Source: Apiotrichum sp. Y4204 (Eukaryota > Basidiomycota > Tremellomycetes > Trichosporonales > Trichosporonaceae). From it: 64,000 bases of DNA. The DNA lies in NCBI GenBank assembly GCA_025531455.1, contig JAMYHL010000082.1:62001-126000 (forward strand), read 5' to 3'. The notes beneath the pieces are model-generated. The model was not told the DNA's origin, did not search any database, and saw nothing but the letters and a program-made list of their open reading frames with translations. A program made the translations under genes and the position numbers. Positions 1 to 11,243 of the stretch are shown piece by piece (the first letter of the stretch is position 1; the number at the start of each line of letters is the position of its first letter).

Positions 1-605
1 CGCCGACATTGAACGCGCAAAAGGGCACAAACGTCGCTATAAACGTCCACCGGCGGCCAAACACCTCGGAGCACGGCGCCCAGATAAACGGGCCGACAAC
101 AAACCCGAGAACGTATATCCCCGTGACTGCCGTCAGAGCCGTCAGAGTCGTCGGAGCCGCAGAGCGCGCTACCCACTCATAATGTACGTCATGTTGTGCT
201 CGCCTGGGAAATCGTGCCGGAGCGAGTTGACCGCCGCGCTCAGCATCGAGCTCCCCATGCTCACTGCCAGTGTCCCCGTCGCAACTGCCATCAGCCCCGC
301 CTCGCCAATCTCTCACCCATCATCGTATTCGCCCACTTGTACACCTCGGGGAAGAAAAGCGGGTTTTCTGGATCCTCACCGGCCGGCAGCCAGGTGACTA
401 CCAGTGGGTCCCCGTCCGCCCCGCTGCCCTTGTACGGGTAGGCCAGGATGTGCGCAAACGGCGTGCGGTGTACTCGCCACGGCCGCCATCGGTCTCTGTT
501 AGTTGAGTCGGCTGTACCCTCATCCGGGCCCATGGCGGTATCTGCGCGACTTGTCGCGTCGTCCAAGTCGCTTGAGACGGGCCGTTCTGGATCTGTGCTT
601 GACAT
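1..605 (-). CDS. MFS transporter, N-terminal part (cut by left end)
   Basis: Probable plasma-membrane major facilitator (DHA1-like drug or metabolite transporter). Reading leftwards from the ATG at 605-603 there is a hydrophilic N-terminus of about 85 residues, then the family signature DPENPLFFPEVYKW and the first membrane helix. A GT-AG intron at 316-285 (32 nt) joins this helix smoothly. The next helix and loop contain VLGFVVGPFIWAP followed by SEVFGRRW, the classic loop 2-3 motif. A second short intron must lie around 175-130, because an in-frame stop interrupts the reading frame; its exact donor is uncertain. An in-frame ATG at 638 is possible, but the one at 605 fits better. The C-terminal helices are outside the window. 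Substrate cannot be told. It lies 539 bp upstream of an acyl-CoA dehydrogenase on the same strand. Confidence 0.85.
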
Positions 606-1143
606 GAGAGGGCGATGATTAGACAAATATGGGCACATGCATCAGCGGTCACCACTTCATATCGTACCAAATAATGACATGCACTCCAGCTCCAGCTCCG
701 ACATTGTAATGCGGCGGATAGTGGGGGAGGGGCTGGCGCCGTGGGATGGGAGTCAAGTGCACGCCGCACATCTCCACCGGACACATCCGACACGGCGGCC
801 GGGACAAGCGCGATACGCGCTCATGTTACCGCGCGGTCCAGTTGGGCTGGCTGGTTAATGACTGGGATACGTTAGAGAGAGTTGTTTGTCGTATAGCTGG
901 AACTGCAATGCACGCTCGTGACGATGAGTTGGAGATGACAGCCAGTGGATGGGAAACAGTGAAATGACCGAATGTTTTCGCAGTGGTTGGCACATCAAGA
1001 CCCGACACCCAAGACCACATCCACGCCTGCATCATACTTCTCCACAACGCAGCGTAGTTTCACAACAAACATGGCTCTTCATAACACAGCTTCATGGATG
1101 CAAGGCGCTTGACCAAGTCCTACTCTCTATAACTATCTCCCTC
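606..1143. other. Intergenic: MFS promoter and acyl-CoA dehydrogenase 3' end
   Basis: No coding region recognised. It should hold the promoter of the leftward MFS gene and the 3' end of the leftward acyl-CoA dehydrogenase. Confidence 0.6.
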
Positions 1144-3115
1144 TCAGAGCTTGGCCTGTGGGGTCGACTGTGGGTCTGCCTCAAAGGCAATGCGGTTGTC
1201 CCAGTCCGCGATCTGCTGCCATGTCTGGACGGACGGCTTGGCCCCAGCGTACTGCCCAAACGCCATGACCGCAAAACGGCGCGCACACTCGACAGCAACC
1301 TCGTCCTCGTCCCGCTCCGCGTCGACGATCAGCAGCGTCGCGGCAATGATATCGCCGAGGAGCTTGACAACTCCGCGCGCCTGGGGCATGAGCGCATCCT
1401 TGTCTGCCGGAAGCGCGAGGAACGCGTCCCATCCAGCAGCCACGAGCTTGCGCTCCACCGGCAGCGCGACACCCCCAGTCAGGCTGCTGCCGCTGAACGC
1501 CATGTCGCCGAGGGCCGTGCGGAGCCAGCGCTCAATCGCCTCGATGACGGCCGGGCCTTCCCGCCCGCGCACAACCTTGACTGTGTCCGTTGACAGGATA
1601 TCCGTCGTGCCCTCCCAGATCGCAAAGACGTTTGCGTCGCGGTACAGCCTTGCGACGTTGATTTCGGGCGTCTCGTTGTTCTCGAGGTATCCAATACCGC
1701 CGAGCGCCTCCATGCACTCTTGCAGGCCCGCAATCGTGTGCTTGGTGGTGTACGCCTTTGAGAGGGAAGTAAGCACGCGGACGATGAGCTTGACGTCGGC
1801 AATATCGGCCGGGACGAGCGGCGCAACGCACTGCCCCGTGTTCTCGGCGCCGAACAGTGCGGACAGGAAGCCTACGAGGAACACGTCCGCGCGGTACTGG
1901 AGCGTATTTGCCGCGATCGTACGGAGGAACAGCGGGATATGCCGCAGGTAATTGTTTGGCGCCTTGCGTGATGGAAAGGTGCGGACGCGGGCGAATGCGC
2001 GGGCAATGGACAGGCCGCGACCAAAGTAGCCGATTGCACGGGCTGAGATCAGTACAGTACTTTGCTTTCCTGCTCGTTTGCTACGACTTACCGGAATTGT
2101 GGAAGCGCGAGTTGTTGAGCACGGTAGAAATGACATTTACACCATTGCCCTCCTCTCCGACGAGCCAGGCGCGCATACCGGCGATCTCGAGCTCGGCGGT
2201 GGGGAGCGCGTGGGTGCCGAGTTTGTTCTTGAGGCGCTGGATGCGGATGCCGTTCATTACCACGGATCCGTCCGCGAGGCGCCGGCGAGTCGGCGCAAAG
2301 AAGCACGACAGTCCCTTGGGCGTGTACGCGAGAACGAGGGAGCAGCCGCAGTCGGTTGCGGACGAGAAAAACTTGAAGCCCGTCACGCTCCATGGGCCGA
2401 GGGGGAGGCCATCGACGTCTGTCCCGAGCTCGGTCGCGGGGCCGAGATACTCGGCAACCGTCTCCGTACCGCGCACGTCTGACCCGCCCTTGCGTTCCGT
2501 CATCCACTGGCCCGAGGTCCAAGCACCCCGCGAGTCCGTGTTGAGGAGGTGGCCGAGGGCAGACTGCATGACCTTGGTACGGACCGCGTGCATCTCTTGC
2601 GGGATATCACGCGGTTTTTCCGTCTTGTTCCGCTCGAGCTCCTTCATGAGAACGTACACCGCACCATCCTGCATGCCGGAGGGACAGACGACCATGGCGG
2701 ACGACGGCGCAAAAAGGTGGACCTTGAGGGCCTGGACGATGCGCGCCTCGGCGCCGAGCGCGCTGTCGTACCCGCCAGCCACCACTGCGTGCGAGATGCC
2801 AAAGTCCTGGAGGTACTTCCACCCGGCGGAGGTGACGAGAGCGTTTGCGTCCTGTGGGGCGCCAAAGGCGGTGAAGCCGTCGCCGTTCACGTACGGTGGG
2901 TGGCGCTCGGCATCGACAATGTTGCGGAAGACCTCTGGGGAGAGCACGGCGCCCGCAAACTCGGTCAGTCCGGCGGTCTGGGCAGCATACGTGCGCTGCG
3001 AGAGGAAGAGAGCCGCCATGCGCTGCAGCGCGCGGTCCTCTTCCCACTGGTTCAGCACGTCCGGTCGCGGCTGGAAGAAACCCTGCGTGCTCGAGGCGGG
3101 GGTAAGGTTGGCCAT
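1144..3115 (-). CDS. Acyl-CoA dehydrogenase, AidB/ACAD-like, peroxisomal signal
   Basis: FAD-dependent acyl-CoA dehydrogenase family; expected to form the 2,3-double bond of an acyl-CoA or act on a related substrate. Two exons (3115-2092 and 2042-1144) around a 49-nt GT-AG intron give 640 residues, near the usual length of AidB-like fungal members. Visible landmarks are the central beta-domain stretch GPWSVTGFKFFSSATD, NSRFHNSA across the splice junction (about 335-342), EALGGIGYLEN (about 453-463) and the C-terminal FAD signature IWEGTTDIL (about 482-490). The protein ends in AKL, a canonical peroxisomal targeting tripeptide. The start at 3115 was chosen because residues upstream of it do not look like the family. 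It shares a 977-bp divergent promoter with the PLP enzyme on the other strand. The exact substrate is unknown. Confidence 0.93.
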
Positions 3116-4092
3116 GATGGGATGTTGGGACGGGAAAGCTGGGAGTTTTGTCGTGGCAACCGGGCGACGCCGCAACTATATGCCTATCTGACCGGATGTA
3201 GCGTGCGCAGTACAATCACAAGGACGCTACAACCGGTGTGCTGTGAGTGGTCGATGGTGTGCATGGTGTGGGACATGTTCAATGTTGTCTCCTCGGCCGC
3301 GGTCGATGTGTCGTGTGTAGCCCACATTCCAAAACCGAAAGCCGCAATGTGGGTGGAGATGTGGAGATCAAGACGGCCAACTCCGTCCTGAATCCTGGAC
3401 TTGCACGGCCTGTACAACTCTCGACATGCACATGCTTCGCTATGCTCTGAAACCATACGCCCTAAAAGGAGGTAAAGTGAAGACAACGATGAGATGCTTT
3501 CTGTGACGAGGATTCCCATTGGTATCTTCCAACAGATGTTACGATGTTACGGTGGCTCAGTTTGTGGATAGGAATCGGGGCGTGGATCCCGATCGCCGTT
3601 CTGTTTGATCCTTCAGAACATTCGGAAGGTTCGAAGAACAAATGTAGGGGTGAGCATTGACAGTAGACCTCCTCCTGTTCAAAACAACTGCATTCCTCCT
3701 TGTCTCCAACTTTGTTCTCCACGCGATGTTGGATCTCGTCCGTCCTTCTTATCAACCCCAACCTCGCCACCCCACCGGGCCGGGCGCCGGCCTCCTCCGA
3801 TGGTAGCCGATGTGAGTGGTGATTGGCCATAGTGGACCGATTCGACCGATGTTGTCATTCCTCATCATAGCGGATATATGGCATTCCACAACTGTCGAGT
3901 CAAAAGACGAAGGCCAAGACGGTGAGACATCTGCAAGCGCCCAAGTGGTCGCGCCTACGAGTAATTAGTAGCTCCGATAGTTGTCTTCTCACCCTTCCTC
4001 TCGCCGGTTTCTGGTACTGACGACAACGATTCCCGTGACAGCCACATCAGCTTGATTCGCAGTCTCAATTCGCGATCTAATCACTTGCGACA
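3116..4092. promoter_or_regulatory. Divergent promoter, acyl-CoA dehydrogenase / PLP enzyme
   Basis: 977 bp without a convincing gene, lying between two start codons that point away from each other. It is probably a shared bidirectional control region. I see no recognisable factor site or clear TATA box. Confidence 0.5.
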
Positions 4093-5321
4093 ATGACGAA
4101 CCCGATCCCAAACTTTGACAAGCTCGGCCTTGCGTCGCGCATGATCCATGCGGACGACTATGTCTCCGCACACAAGGCGATCGCGCCGCCGATGCACGTC
4201 AGCACGACGTTCCGGTACAACCGCGACCCGGACAAGCTCAAGCAGTGGGAGAACCTGGATGCAAGTCGGGATATAATGGTACAGATATTGACGCGCAGGA
4301 AAATGCCCCGACCGATTCCCACATCTACTCGCGCGACTCGGCGCCGAACAGCACGCGCCTGGAGACGGTGCTCGGCGCGCTCTTTGAGGCCGAGACGCTG
4401 ACTTATGCGTCTGGACTTGCGGCTTTCCACGCTCTCATCATCCACGCCAATCCGAAGCGCATTGCCATCGGCGACGGATACCACGGGGTGCACGGCATCA
4501 TCAAGGTGATGAACCGTCTCACGGGACTGCAGCAGCTCGACCTCGACTGCGCCGTGGAGGACCTGGGTCCAGGAGACGTGATCCACGTTGAGACGCCGCT
4601 CAATCCGACTGGCGAGGCGCGAGACCTGGCGTTCTATGCGGAGAAGGCACGTAAGGCGGGCGCGATCCTCTCGGTGGACGCAACGTTTGCCCCGCCGCCC
4701 CTGCTCGACCCGTTCAAGTGGGGCGCCGACATTGTCATGCACTCGGGGACAAAGTACCTCGGCGGCCACTCGGACATGCTCTGCGGCGTGCTCGTCATCA
4801 ACCCCAAGCACAAGACATGGTACAAGGAGCTCAAGGATGACCGCCTCGTGATTGGCTCCGTGATGGGCACGCACGAGGGTTGGCTCGGCCTGCGCTCGTT
4901 GCGCACGCTCTCCCTACGCGTCAACCGCCAGAGCGCCACGACTACCGCTCTCGTACAGTGGCTCGAAGAGGAACGCCAGAAACCCAACTCGCCCGTTGCG
5001 GCCGTGATCGACCGGATCCAGCACGCGAGCCTGCAGCCCGAGGCAAAGCAGGAGGGCAGCTGGCTGCGGCAGCAGATGCCGAACGGGTACGGCTCGGTGT
5101 TCTCGATGTGGACGCGGGACCCCGAGCACGCGCGCCGCCTCCCATCCAAGTTGTTCCTATTCAACCACGGCACGTCGCTCGGCGGCGTCGAGTCGCTGAT
5201 CGAGTGGCGCGCGATGACGGACGTCGAGCTCGACAAACGCGTGCTCCGCCTCAGTATTGGTGTCGAGGATCTCGAGGACCTCAAGGCCGATCTCCTTGAG
5301 GGATTCAGGCAGCTGCAGTAG
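4093..5321 (+). CDS. Cys/Met-metabolism PLP enzyme (cystathionine gamma-synthase-like)
   Basis: Fold-type I PLP enzyme of the trans-sulfuration family (cystathionine gamma-synthase, gamma-lyase or a relative). Exon 1 is 4093-4260 and exon 2 is 4299-5321, giving 396 residues, the usual family length. The intron 4261-4298 starts with GCAAGT and ends with GCGCAG, a 38-nt GC-AG intron. Splicing it restores the conserved join WENLDENAPTDSHIYSRD, while no GT donor does so. The PLP lysine is K208 in HSGTKYLGGHSD, followed by the CGVLV strand. The C-terminus carries the usual SLGGVESL loop (here LFNHGTSLGGVESLIEWR). The sequence alone does not distinguish gamma-synthase from lyase or O-acetylhomoserine-type activity. 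It sits between acyl-CoA dehydrogenase and acyl-CoA ligase genes, so a role in a specialised pathway is possible. Confidence 0.92.
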
Positions 5322-5776
5322 ATTGTGCATGGGGGAGATAGTGTACATAGAGCGGAATGAATGCCGTGCGCGGTTCCTCGGACTTTCCATCTCCGTTATC
5401 AGCTGGCCACCGCGTGCCTCTTCAGAGCCGCGGCCGAGGGCCCGAAGATAAAGACGACGACAATATACGTACTTTGCATATCTACATCAATGTTCCTCGG
5501 AGCGGAACTCCCTGCGAACGGATATCAGACGCACGGAAGTTGACCACACTCGGGTGGGCAGGCTCCAGAGTGGGCTCAGTGGGGATTGTTTCTCGGACGA
5601 GGCCGACTACAACCACACGCAAAAAGCGAAAGCCGCAGAGGATATAGCAAGATTGTGTTGCAATGTCCGCTATATGCGGTGGAGATTGCGATAGCCTGAT
5701 GAGCTGGCAAGCTGATTTATATGCGCGCGACAAGCGTGTACTGTTCTCAACGACCCAGTCCCCATAGATTGCAGCC
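5322..5776. other. Intergenic, promoter of acyl-CoA ligase
   Basis: 455 bp between two rightward genes. No gene is recognised; it is assumed to hold the 3' UTR of the PLP enzyme and the ligase promoter. Confidence 0.55.
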
Positions 5777-7796
5777 ATGGCCAGGAAGCCTACGCTCGCA
5801 GAGTGTACGTCTGCCCGGGGGCCCACTGACACCAGGCGACGCCCTGCTCACGCAACCGGGAACGACGTTTGAGATTGAGGAGATTGAGCTCGACGGCCGG
5901 CTGCAGAAAGTGTGGAAGCACGTATGTGACCGGTCAACTTTGCTGGGGCTGACATCAGACATCCCCCGACTTCCGCACGTTCCTCACGCAAAAGTTTGCC
6001 CAGTTCGCGGACCGTATCCTCGTGTCCTCGCCTGCGCCGGAACCCGCGCCCTTGAATGCCCGCGAACGCCTGACGTACGCAGAGGTCTACCGCCGAGCGG
6101 TCGCTTTCGCGGCGTGGCTCCGCGAGAAGGGTGTCCGGTGCGGGACGCGTGTGGGTATAGGCGCGGGGAACTGTACCGGGTGAGTTGGGGCCTGGGCGGC
6201 GATGCTGATGCTGCAGATGGGTTGTTTCCTTTGTCGCGATTCATCTCCTTGGCGCTGTGCCGGTTATTCTGAACGCGACTCTGCAGCCCGAGATGCAGGT
6301 CCACTGTCTGGAGATTACGCAGCCAAAGATCCTCCTCGTCGATACGCGGCGCGCGGTGGCGCTCGCCCCGTTCACCCAGGAGCTGCGACAGAGGGGCATC
6401 ACTGAGATCTACTGCTGGTCCAGGCTGGCGCACCTCTCTCCAAGCGAGCGGGTGGGTATCAAAGGGATTGGGCATATCGACCCCAGCCTCCAAGCCGTCC
6501 GCGATGTCGAGCTCGGAACTGGAACTGAGGCTCTTACGCCCGATAGCGACAGCATGATCATGTTCACGTCGGGGACGACGTCGCAGCCCAAGGCTGTGCG
6601 CCTGACGCAACGCGGATCACTGAGCCACATGCGGAGCACGACGATTCCCGGCTGCCGCGCTGCGCTGCGGCAGGGCGCGGACCTGGCGACCGCACTCTCG
6701 CGGTTCGACCCGCCGCCGACCCAGCAATCGTACCTTGTCGCCGTCCCGCTCTTCCACGTCACGGGATGCCTGTCGTGGCTTGTCCGCGCGCTGAATCTCG
6801 GCTCCAAAGTCGTCTTTATGCGCCGCTGGAACGTCCGCGACGCGATCGAGTTGATCAAGGAAGAGACAGTGAACGTTATCGGCGGCGTGCCCGCTATCGT
6901 TACGTCCATCCTGCAGTCGCCCCATCTCCCGCCCGACCACCCGATCACAAACGTGTCGTTTGGAGGTGCGCCGCCGCCCCGTGGGCTGGCGAAACAGGTG
7001 GTCGAGCACTGGCCCAAGGCCAGCGTTGTTAACGGCTACGGGATGACAGAGACAAATGGTATCGTAACCAGTCTCGTCGGACAGGACTATATCGAGAACG
7101 TACGTGAAAACGTATGCCGTCGCTGACTAAAGCCTACATGCGTCGGACGCCCCTCGCCGATTGTGGAAGTCCGCATCATCGATCCGGAAACGAAGGAGGA
7201 GCTACCCGCGGGCCAGACGGGACTGCTGGTGTGCAGGGGAAGCATGGTGATGCGCGAATATGTCGGCAACCCCCAAGCAACGGCGGAGGCGATCGACGCG
7301 GACGGGTGGTTTGACACCGGCGACCTCGCAGTGATGGATGAGCACGGGTGGATCTTTATCCAGGACCGCGCAAAGGACATGATTATCCGCGGCGGCGAGA
7401 ACGTGAGTTTTCGGGGTGACCGGCGTATGGTGGCTCGAGCTGATCAAAGATCGCATCGGCCGAGGTCGAGCACGCCATTTGCTTGGATGAGCGCATCGCG
7501 CATGCGGCTGCGGTCCCCGTCCCCGACGAGATCATGGGCGAGCGCGTCGGTGTGGCCGTCACGCTTGCACCCGGCAAGTCCGCGACACCGCAATCGATTA
7601 TCGCCGCTGTTGAGGGCCGGCTGCGATACGCTGCCCGCCCTGCCATTGTGGTCATCATTGACTCGATGCGTGAGTCTGCTATGCCAAGCGTGACTGACCC
7701 CCAGCCCGCAACGCTTCAGGCAAGGTGCTCAAGCTGGACGTGCGCAAGATTGTGCAGAGCGAATGGGCGCGGCAGAACTCCAAGGCGCGCCTCTAG
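5777..7796 (+). CDS. AMP-dependent acyl-CoA synthetase/ligase, peroxisomal signal
   Basis: ANL-superfamily enzyme that adenylates a carboxylic acid and transfers it to CoA. Seven exons (5777-5804, 5836-5921, 5959-6179, 6217-7099, 7133-7402, 7450-7669, 7705-7796) give 599 residues. All six introns are 31-47 nt with GT-AG ends; the first, 5805-5835, is only 31 nt. Motifs in order: FTSGTTSQPKAV (P-loop, about 224-235), GYGMTET (about 385), GWFDTGD (about 463), RGGENIASAEVEHA across an intron, and RNASGKVLKLD with the C-terminal lysine. The C-terminus is ARL, matching the peroxisomal PTS1 consensus. The TSGTT-S-QPK variant replaces the usual glycine by serine. Its stop codon lies 85 bp from that of the convergent hydrolase. 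The chain length or type of the acid cannot be told. Confidence 0.93.
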
Positions 7797-7881
7797 AACC
7801 GTAGAGCCCAACATGCATCTACCATGTATTCCTGTATCAATTTTGCATCCTGTAACTTCTAGACTCTTATCATGGCGCATC

Positions 7882-9401
7882 TCAGAGCTTGCCCGCTTTC
7901 TTGTCCCAGTCGCCGGACGCGAGGGTGGTGAGGAAGCGCCACATGGCCTGGGCCGCCTCGGTCGGCGTCTCCTGTACGAGGAGATGGCTGGCCTTCATGA
8001 TACGCTCGTTCCTTCCGCGAGGGGCGCGGTTCGCAATCTCCTGCGCGACCTTTTCGCCGCCCATCCACGACGCGTTCCCGGCCATGAGGAAACCAGCAGG
8101 AACCGGGATTTCGAGGAGGTTGTCCCACCCGCGCTGCGGGCCAAACGGATCCGAGAAAATGGCCGCCTCGGCCCATCGCGGCGTCGCGAGCGTCACCTCG
8201 CCGTCTGGCTTGGTTGGGTCGGAGGGTACCAGCCCGTGGCTCAGGAAGAGGGCGAATGTCTCGTCATCCCACGGACCGAACATCGGGTTACTCTTCATCG
8301 ACGCTGCCTCCTTTCGCGATGGCCACTCTGAGCGGCGTTTCAGAGCGCCGAGCACAATGGGGTTGAAGGTCGGCGGCATCTTGTTGCTGCCGAGGCGGGG
8401 CTGGTTCTGGAGGAGTTAATAGTGTTCATTCTGAATGGTTGTTCCGCTACTCACCATTGGCTCGATAAGGAAGAGGGCCGAGAACGCGCTGGGCTCTAGA
8501 ACGCTGGCCTGGACAAGGCCGTTACCGCCGTACGAGTGCCCGACACCAATGATGTTCTTCATCGGCTTCTTGTCCGCCCAGGCGAGCTGCCACGGCGCGG
8601 CAGCGTCGTCAGCGTAAGTGGGGAGAACGTGCTGAACAAAGTTGAGGATGTCCCGCCCCCAGTCAGCCCATGCATACAGCGGCGCGAGGTGGCCCGCGTT
8701 CAGCTCCTGCGACGAACCGTGGTGCGGGTCGTCGATGAACCACAGGTCATTCACGACAGGCCGCACGTCCTGGCTGAGCGGCTTTCCGGAGCCGAAGAGC
8801 GCGCCGGGCGTAGACTCCAGTGCCAGCAGGCGGCGAGCAAGCGGGTGCCAAAGCTGGAATTAGCACTCACAGTCAAACAGTTCATGACCAAAGCGCGGCC
8901 CATGCTCATGCGACTCACCTCCTTTTGAAGACCGTTCGCATGGGCAAACACGAGGGTGACACCGCCAGGAACAGGCTTGTCGCGGCGCCAGCGCTCCGAC
9001 GCGAGCCACTGCGAAGGCTGGGCGCTGCGCTCCGCCTCCTCAATGTCCCACTCGGTGGCAGCGTGCCGGCGGGTAAGCGACGTGTTCTTCTCCTCTTCAA
9101 TGCGCGCAGCGCGCGCCTCCTTGCTCTCCTTGGCGGGTATCGGGCCGGGCGCGAACGGGTCCGAGCCGCGCGAGCACGTGCCGACGCTCTCACGCAGCTG
9201 CTTCGGCCACGCGGCGGGCGCAGCGTGCAGTGTGCGCGTGTACCCTGCCGGCGGGGGCGGGAGGTCGGGGCGCGGCGGGTGCGGAGGGGCCGTCGCGGGC
9301 GGTGGACGCCGGAGCGCGAGGAGCGGGCGCGTGGGCACGACGGGCGATGGCGCGACGGACGGTCGGTTCGGCGGCGGGTACGTGTCAACTGGGGCGGTCA
9401 T
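7882..9401 (-). CDS. Alpha/beta hydrolase, Lpx1-like
   Basis: Serine hydrolase of the alpha/beta fold, resembling fungal Lpx1-type peroxisomal lipases. Three exons (9401-8919, 8853-8455, 8406-7882) with introns of 65 and 48 nt give 468 residues. The N-terminal ~110 residues are Pro/Ala-rich and likely disordered. The oxyanion region is FAHANGLQKE (about 152-161), the following strand is DLWFIDDPHHGSS, and the nucleophile elbow is GVGHSYGGNG with Ser268. Downstream lies the ALKRRSEWPS segment usual for this group. A candidate acid and histidine cannot be assigned with confidence. The protein ends in GKL, only a weak match to PTS1, whereas yeast Lpx1 ends in QKL. Substrate unknown; an ester or acyl-CoA thioester would suit the neighbouring ligase and dehydrogenase. 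Confidence 0.88.
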
Positions 9402-10081
9402 GTTGGAGTGAGTGGAGAGGAGAGAGATGGTATCGCGGGGCTGATAGTCGGGGTTGATAAGTCGAGCACGTCGGCGACGAAGACCTGTTGGGGGTGGTCG
9501 GCGATGACGGCGATGACCGAGTCGGTTGTGTTCCGGTTGCAACTCGTAGCCGGCGTTGGGGGGAGAGGCGTTGGGTGGAGAGATGCCGGATGCCGATGGC
9601 GTCGCTTACTAATCATTCTAACCTCAGGTTGTAATGCCCAAGACGGAAGTTCTAATGAAGCTTGGGACAACTGATTAGACCGGCCCGTTGACACTTTGAT
9701 GCTGACGAGTCAACGCGATCCCGCGCATGAATGCGACGCGTGACCTCTCTTTCCACCATCTCCAACTCCAATCTTCAACTCCACAACAACGTACTCACTT
9801 CATCACTACTTCAGATGCCAAGAGCACCGATTCCGACATTGACAACATGCAGTCATTTGGGGAAGCAAGATTCAATTGTTTCGCCCTCATGTCTGGCCAA
9901 AACATGACTCAAGGCGCAGATAGCTAACCCAACCCTGCAACTAGCAAATCCTCTACCGTGAACGCTCATGAAATGACATTATCCCAAAACCCTGCAAAAT
10001 GAAGTGGAAAGATTATGAACTAACGCAAGCCTACGCTTGTCCTTCTAAAAGTCTAAAAGTCTGCTACGGAAAGGCAGATGA
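9402..10081. other. Intergenic: hydrolase promoter and CPL1-like 3' region
   Basis: 680 bp with no recognised gene. The left end holds the promoter of the hydrolase; the right end follows the CPL1-like gene. A small direct repeat (TCTAAAAG twice) sits near 10042-10057. Confidence 0.55.
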
Positions 10082-11243
10082 TTATAAGCAGCGGCCGCCG
10101 CGGAGTTCTCGGCCAGGCATGCACCTGGTGGCCACGCAGTGGCCGTTGGCACACACTGCACCGTGGGCACGGACATGAGGGAGGGAAGTGCAGCTGAGAA
10201 TGTTAGTCTTGTCATTTACTGACTACTCACTCAACGCCGGTAGCAGTTCCGTTTCCACCATACTCTCCTGCAGGGCATCCACCACAGGACTCGTAGTTGG
10301 ACGACACGTCGATGCACTCATACTCGTCCGTGCCGGGGATGATGCACGCAGTGAGGCCCTTGTGGCAGTATTTGGAGGATCCGGCCTGGTGGCGGAGATT
10401 GCGGCGGGTCCACGTAGACGTGGGGATGAGTTGAGTGTAGGTGTTGTAGGCGTAGGTCTTGCGGAAGTAGGCGGTGAGGAGCAGGCCACCGGGGACGAAG
10501 ACGGACTCCTGTTCGGAGCCGCAAGTTGCTGCGGCACCGGAGAGACCTGCGTTGGAGCACTCGCACTGGTACTCGCCGCCGGTGGTGCCGAGGAGAAGGT
10601 TGAGCAGCCCCCCGATAAGGTTGGCCTCCTGCTTGACCTTCGCGGAGCGGACAACAATGTTGCGCTTGTTGGCGCACTGCGAGGACGTCATGCACTGGCC
10701 CTCGGTAGGAACGGTGAACTTGGTGACGGGGTAGGTGTTGTCCCACGCAACCTTGCCCTTGCAGCCGCCAAATGTCACCTTGTTGTCGCCCAGGTAGTCG
10801 ACCTTGACGCCGATGAGGCCCACGAGGAAGGTCTGGCAGGTCCCGTGGCTGTCGGCGCCTGAAGTTAGTAATTGTGATGCTGACAGTGCTTACCAGGATG
10901 AACAGTGGCAGGCTGCAGGCCGTCATTGTTGCACCAGCAGCTACCGAAAAGCGACGTCTTGTCGTAAGTGTTGAGGGAAGTGCTGAGGCCGAGGGAGAAG
11001 AGGGAATACTTGAATCCTTGGGACTTGCACCTTGCCTGAGATCAGAGGAAGACACTACTTGATATATACCTGGCAGTCGGAGCCGGTGACGACAGTGTTG
11101 ACCGCCTGCGAGACGGTTCCGAGCACGCCGCTAAGCACATTGCCGAGCACACCGAGCGTTCCACATCCTGCAAAGAGGGGAGTTTCTGCGCTCACTCCCA
11201 TGAGGAGGCAGAACATCGTTGTCAACAGGAGGAGAAGCCGCAT
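10082..11243 (-). CDS. Secreted cysteine-rich protein, CPL1/priA-like
   Basis: Predicted secreted protein of the basidiomycete CPL1-like family. Four exons (11243-11070, 11035-10894, 10858-10231, 10193-10082) with introns of 34, 35 and 37 nt give 351 residues. The N-terminus MRLLLLLTTMFCLLMGVSA is a clear signal peptide. The central part has about a dozen cysteines (DCQARC, SCWCNN, YQCECS and others). The C-terminus matches the CPL1-like domain: YECIDVSSNYESCGGCPAG, then across the last intron GVDCTSLP, VCANGHCVATRCMPG and a final cysteine four residues before the end (GGRCL). In Cryptococcus, CPL1 is a secreted protein linked to capsule and host interaction; whether this homologue has any such role is not shown here. 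A Gly/Leu/Val-rich stretch follows the signal peptide. Confidence 0.88.

Noticed and set aside
1857..3191. 444-codon plus-strand open frame
   Set aside because: Exactly antisense to the acyl-CoA dehydrogenase; no conserved motif; expected from the codon bias of a GC-rich gene.
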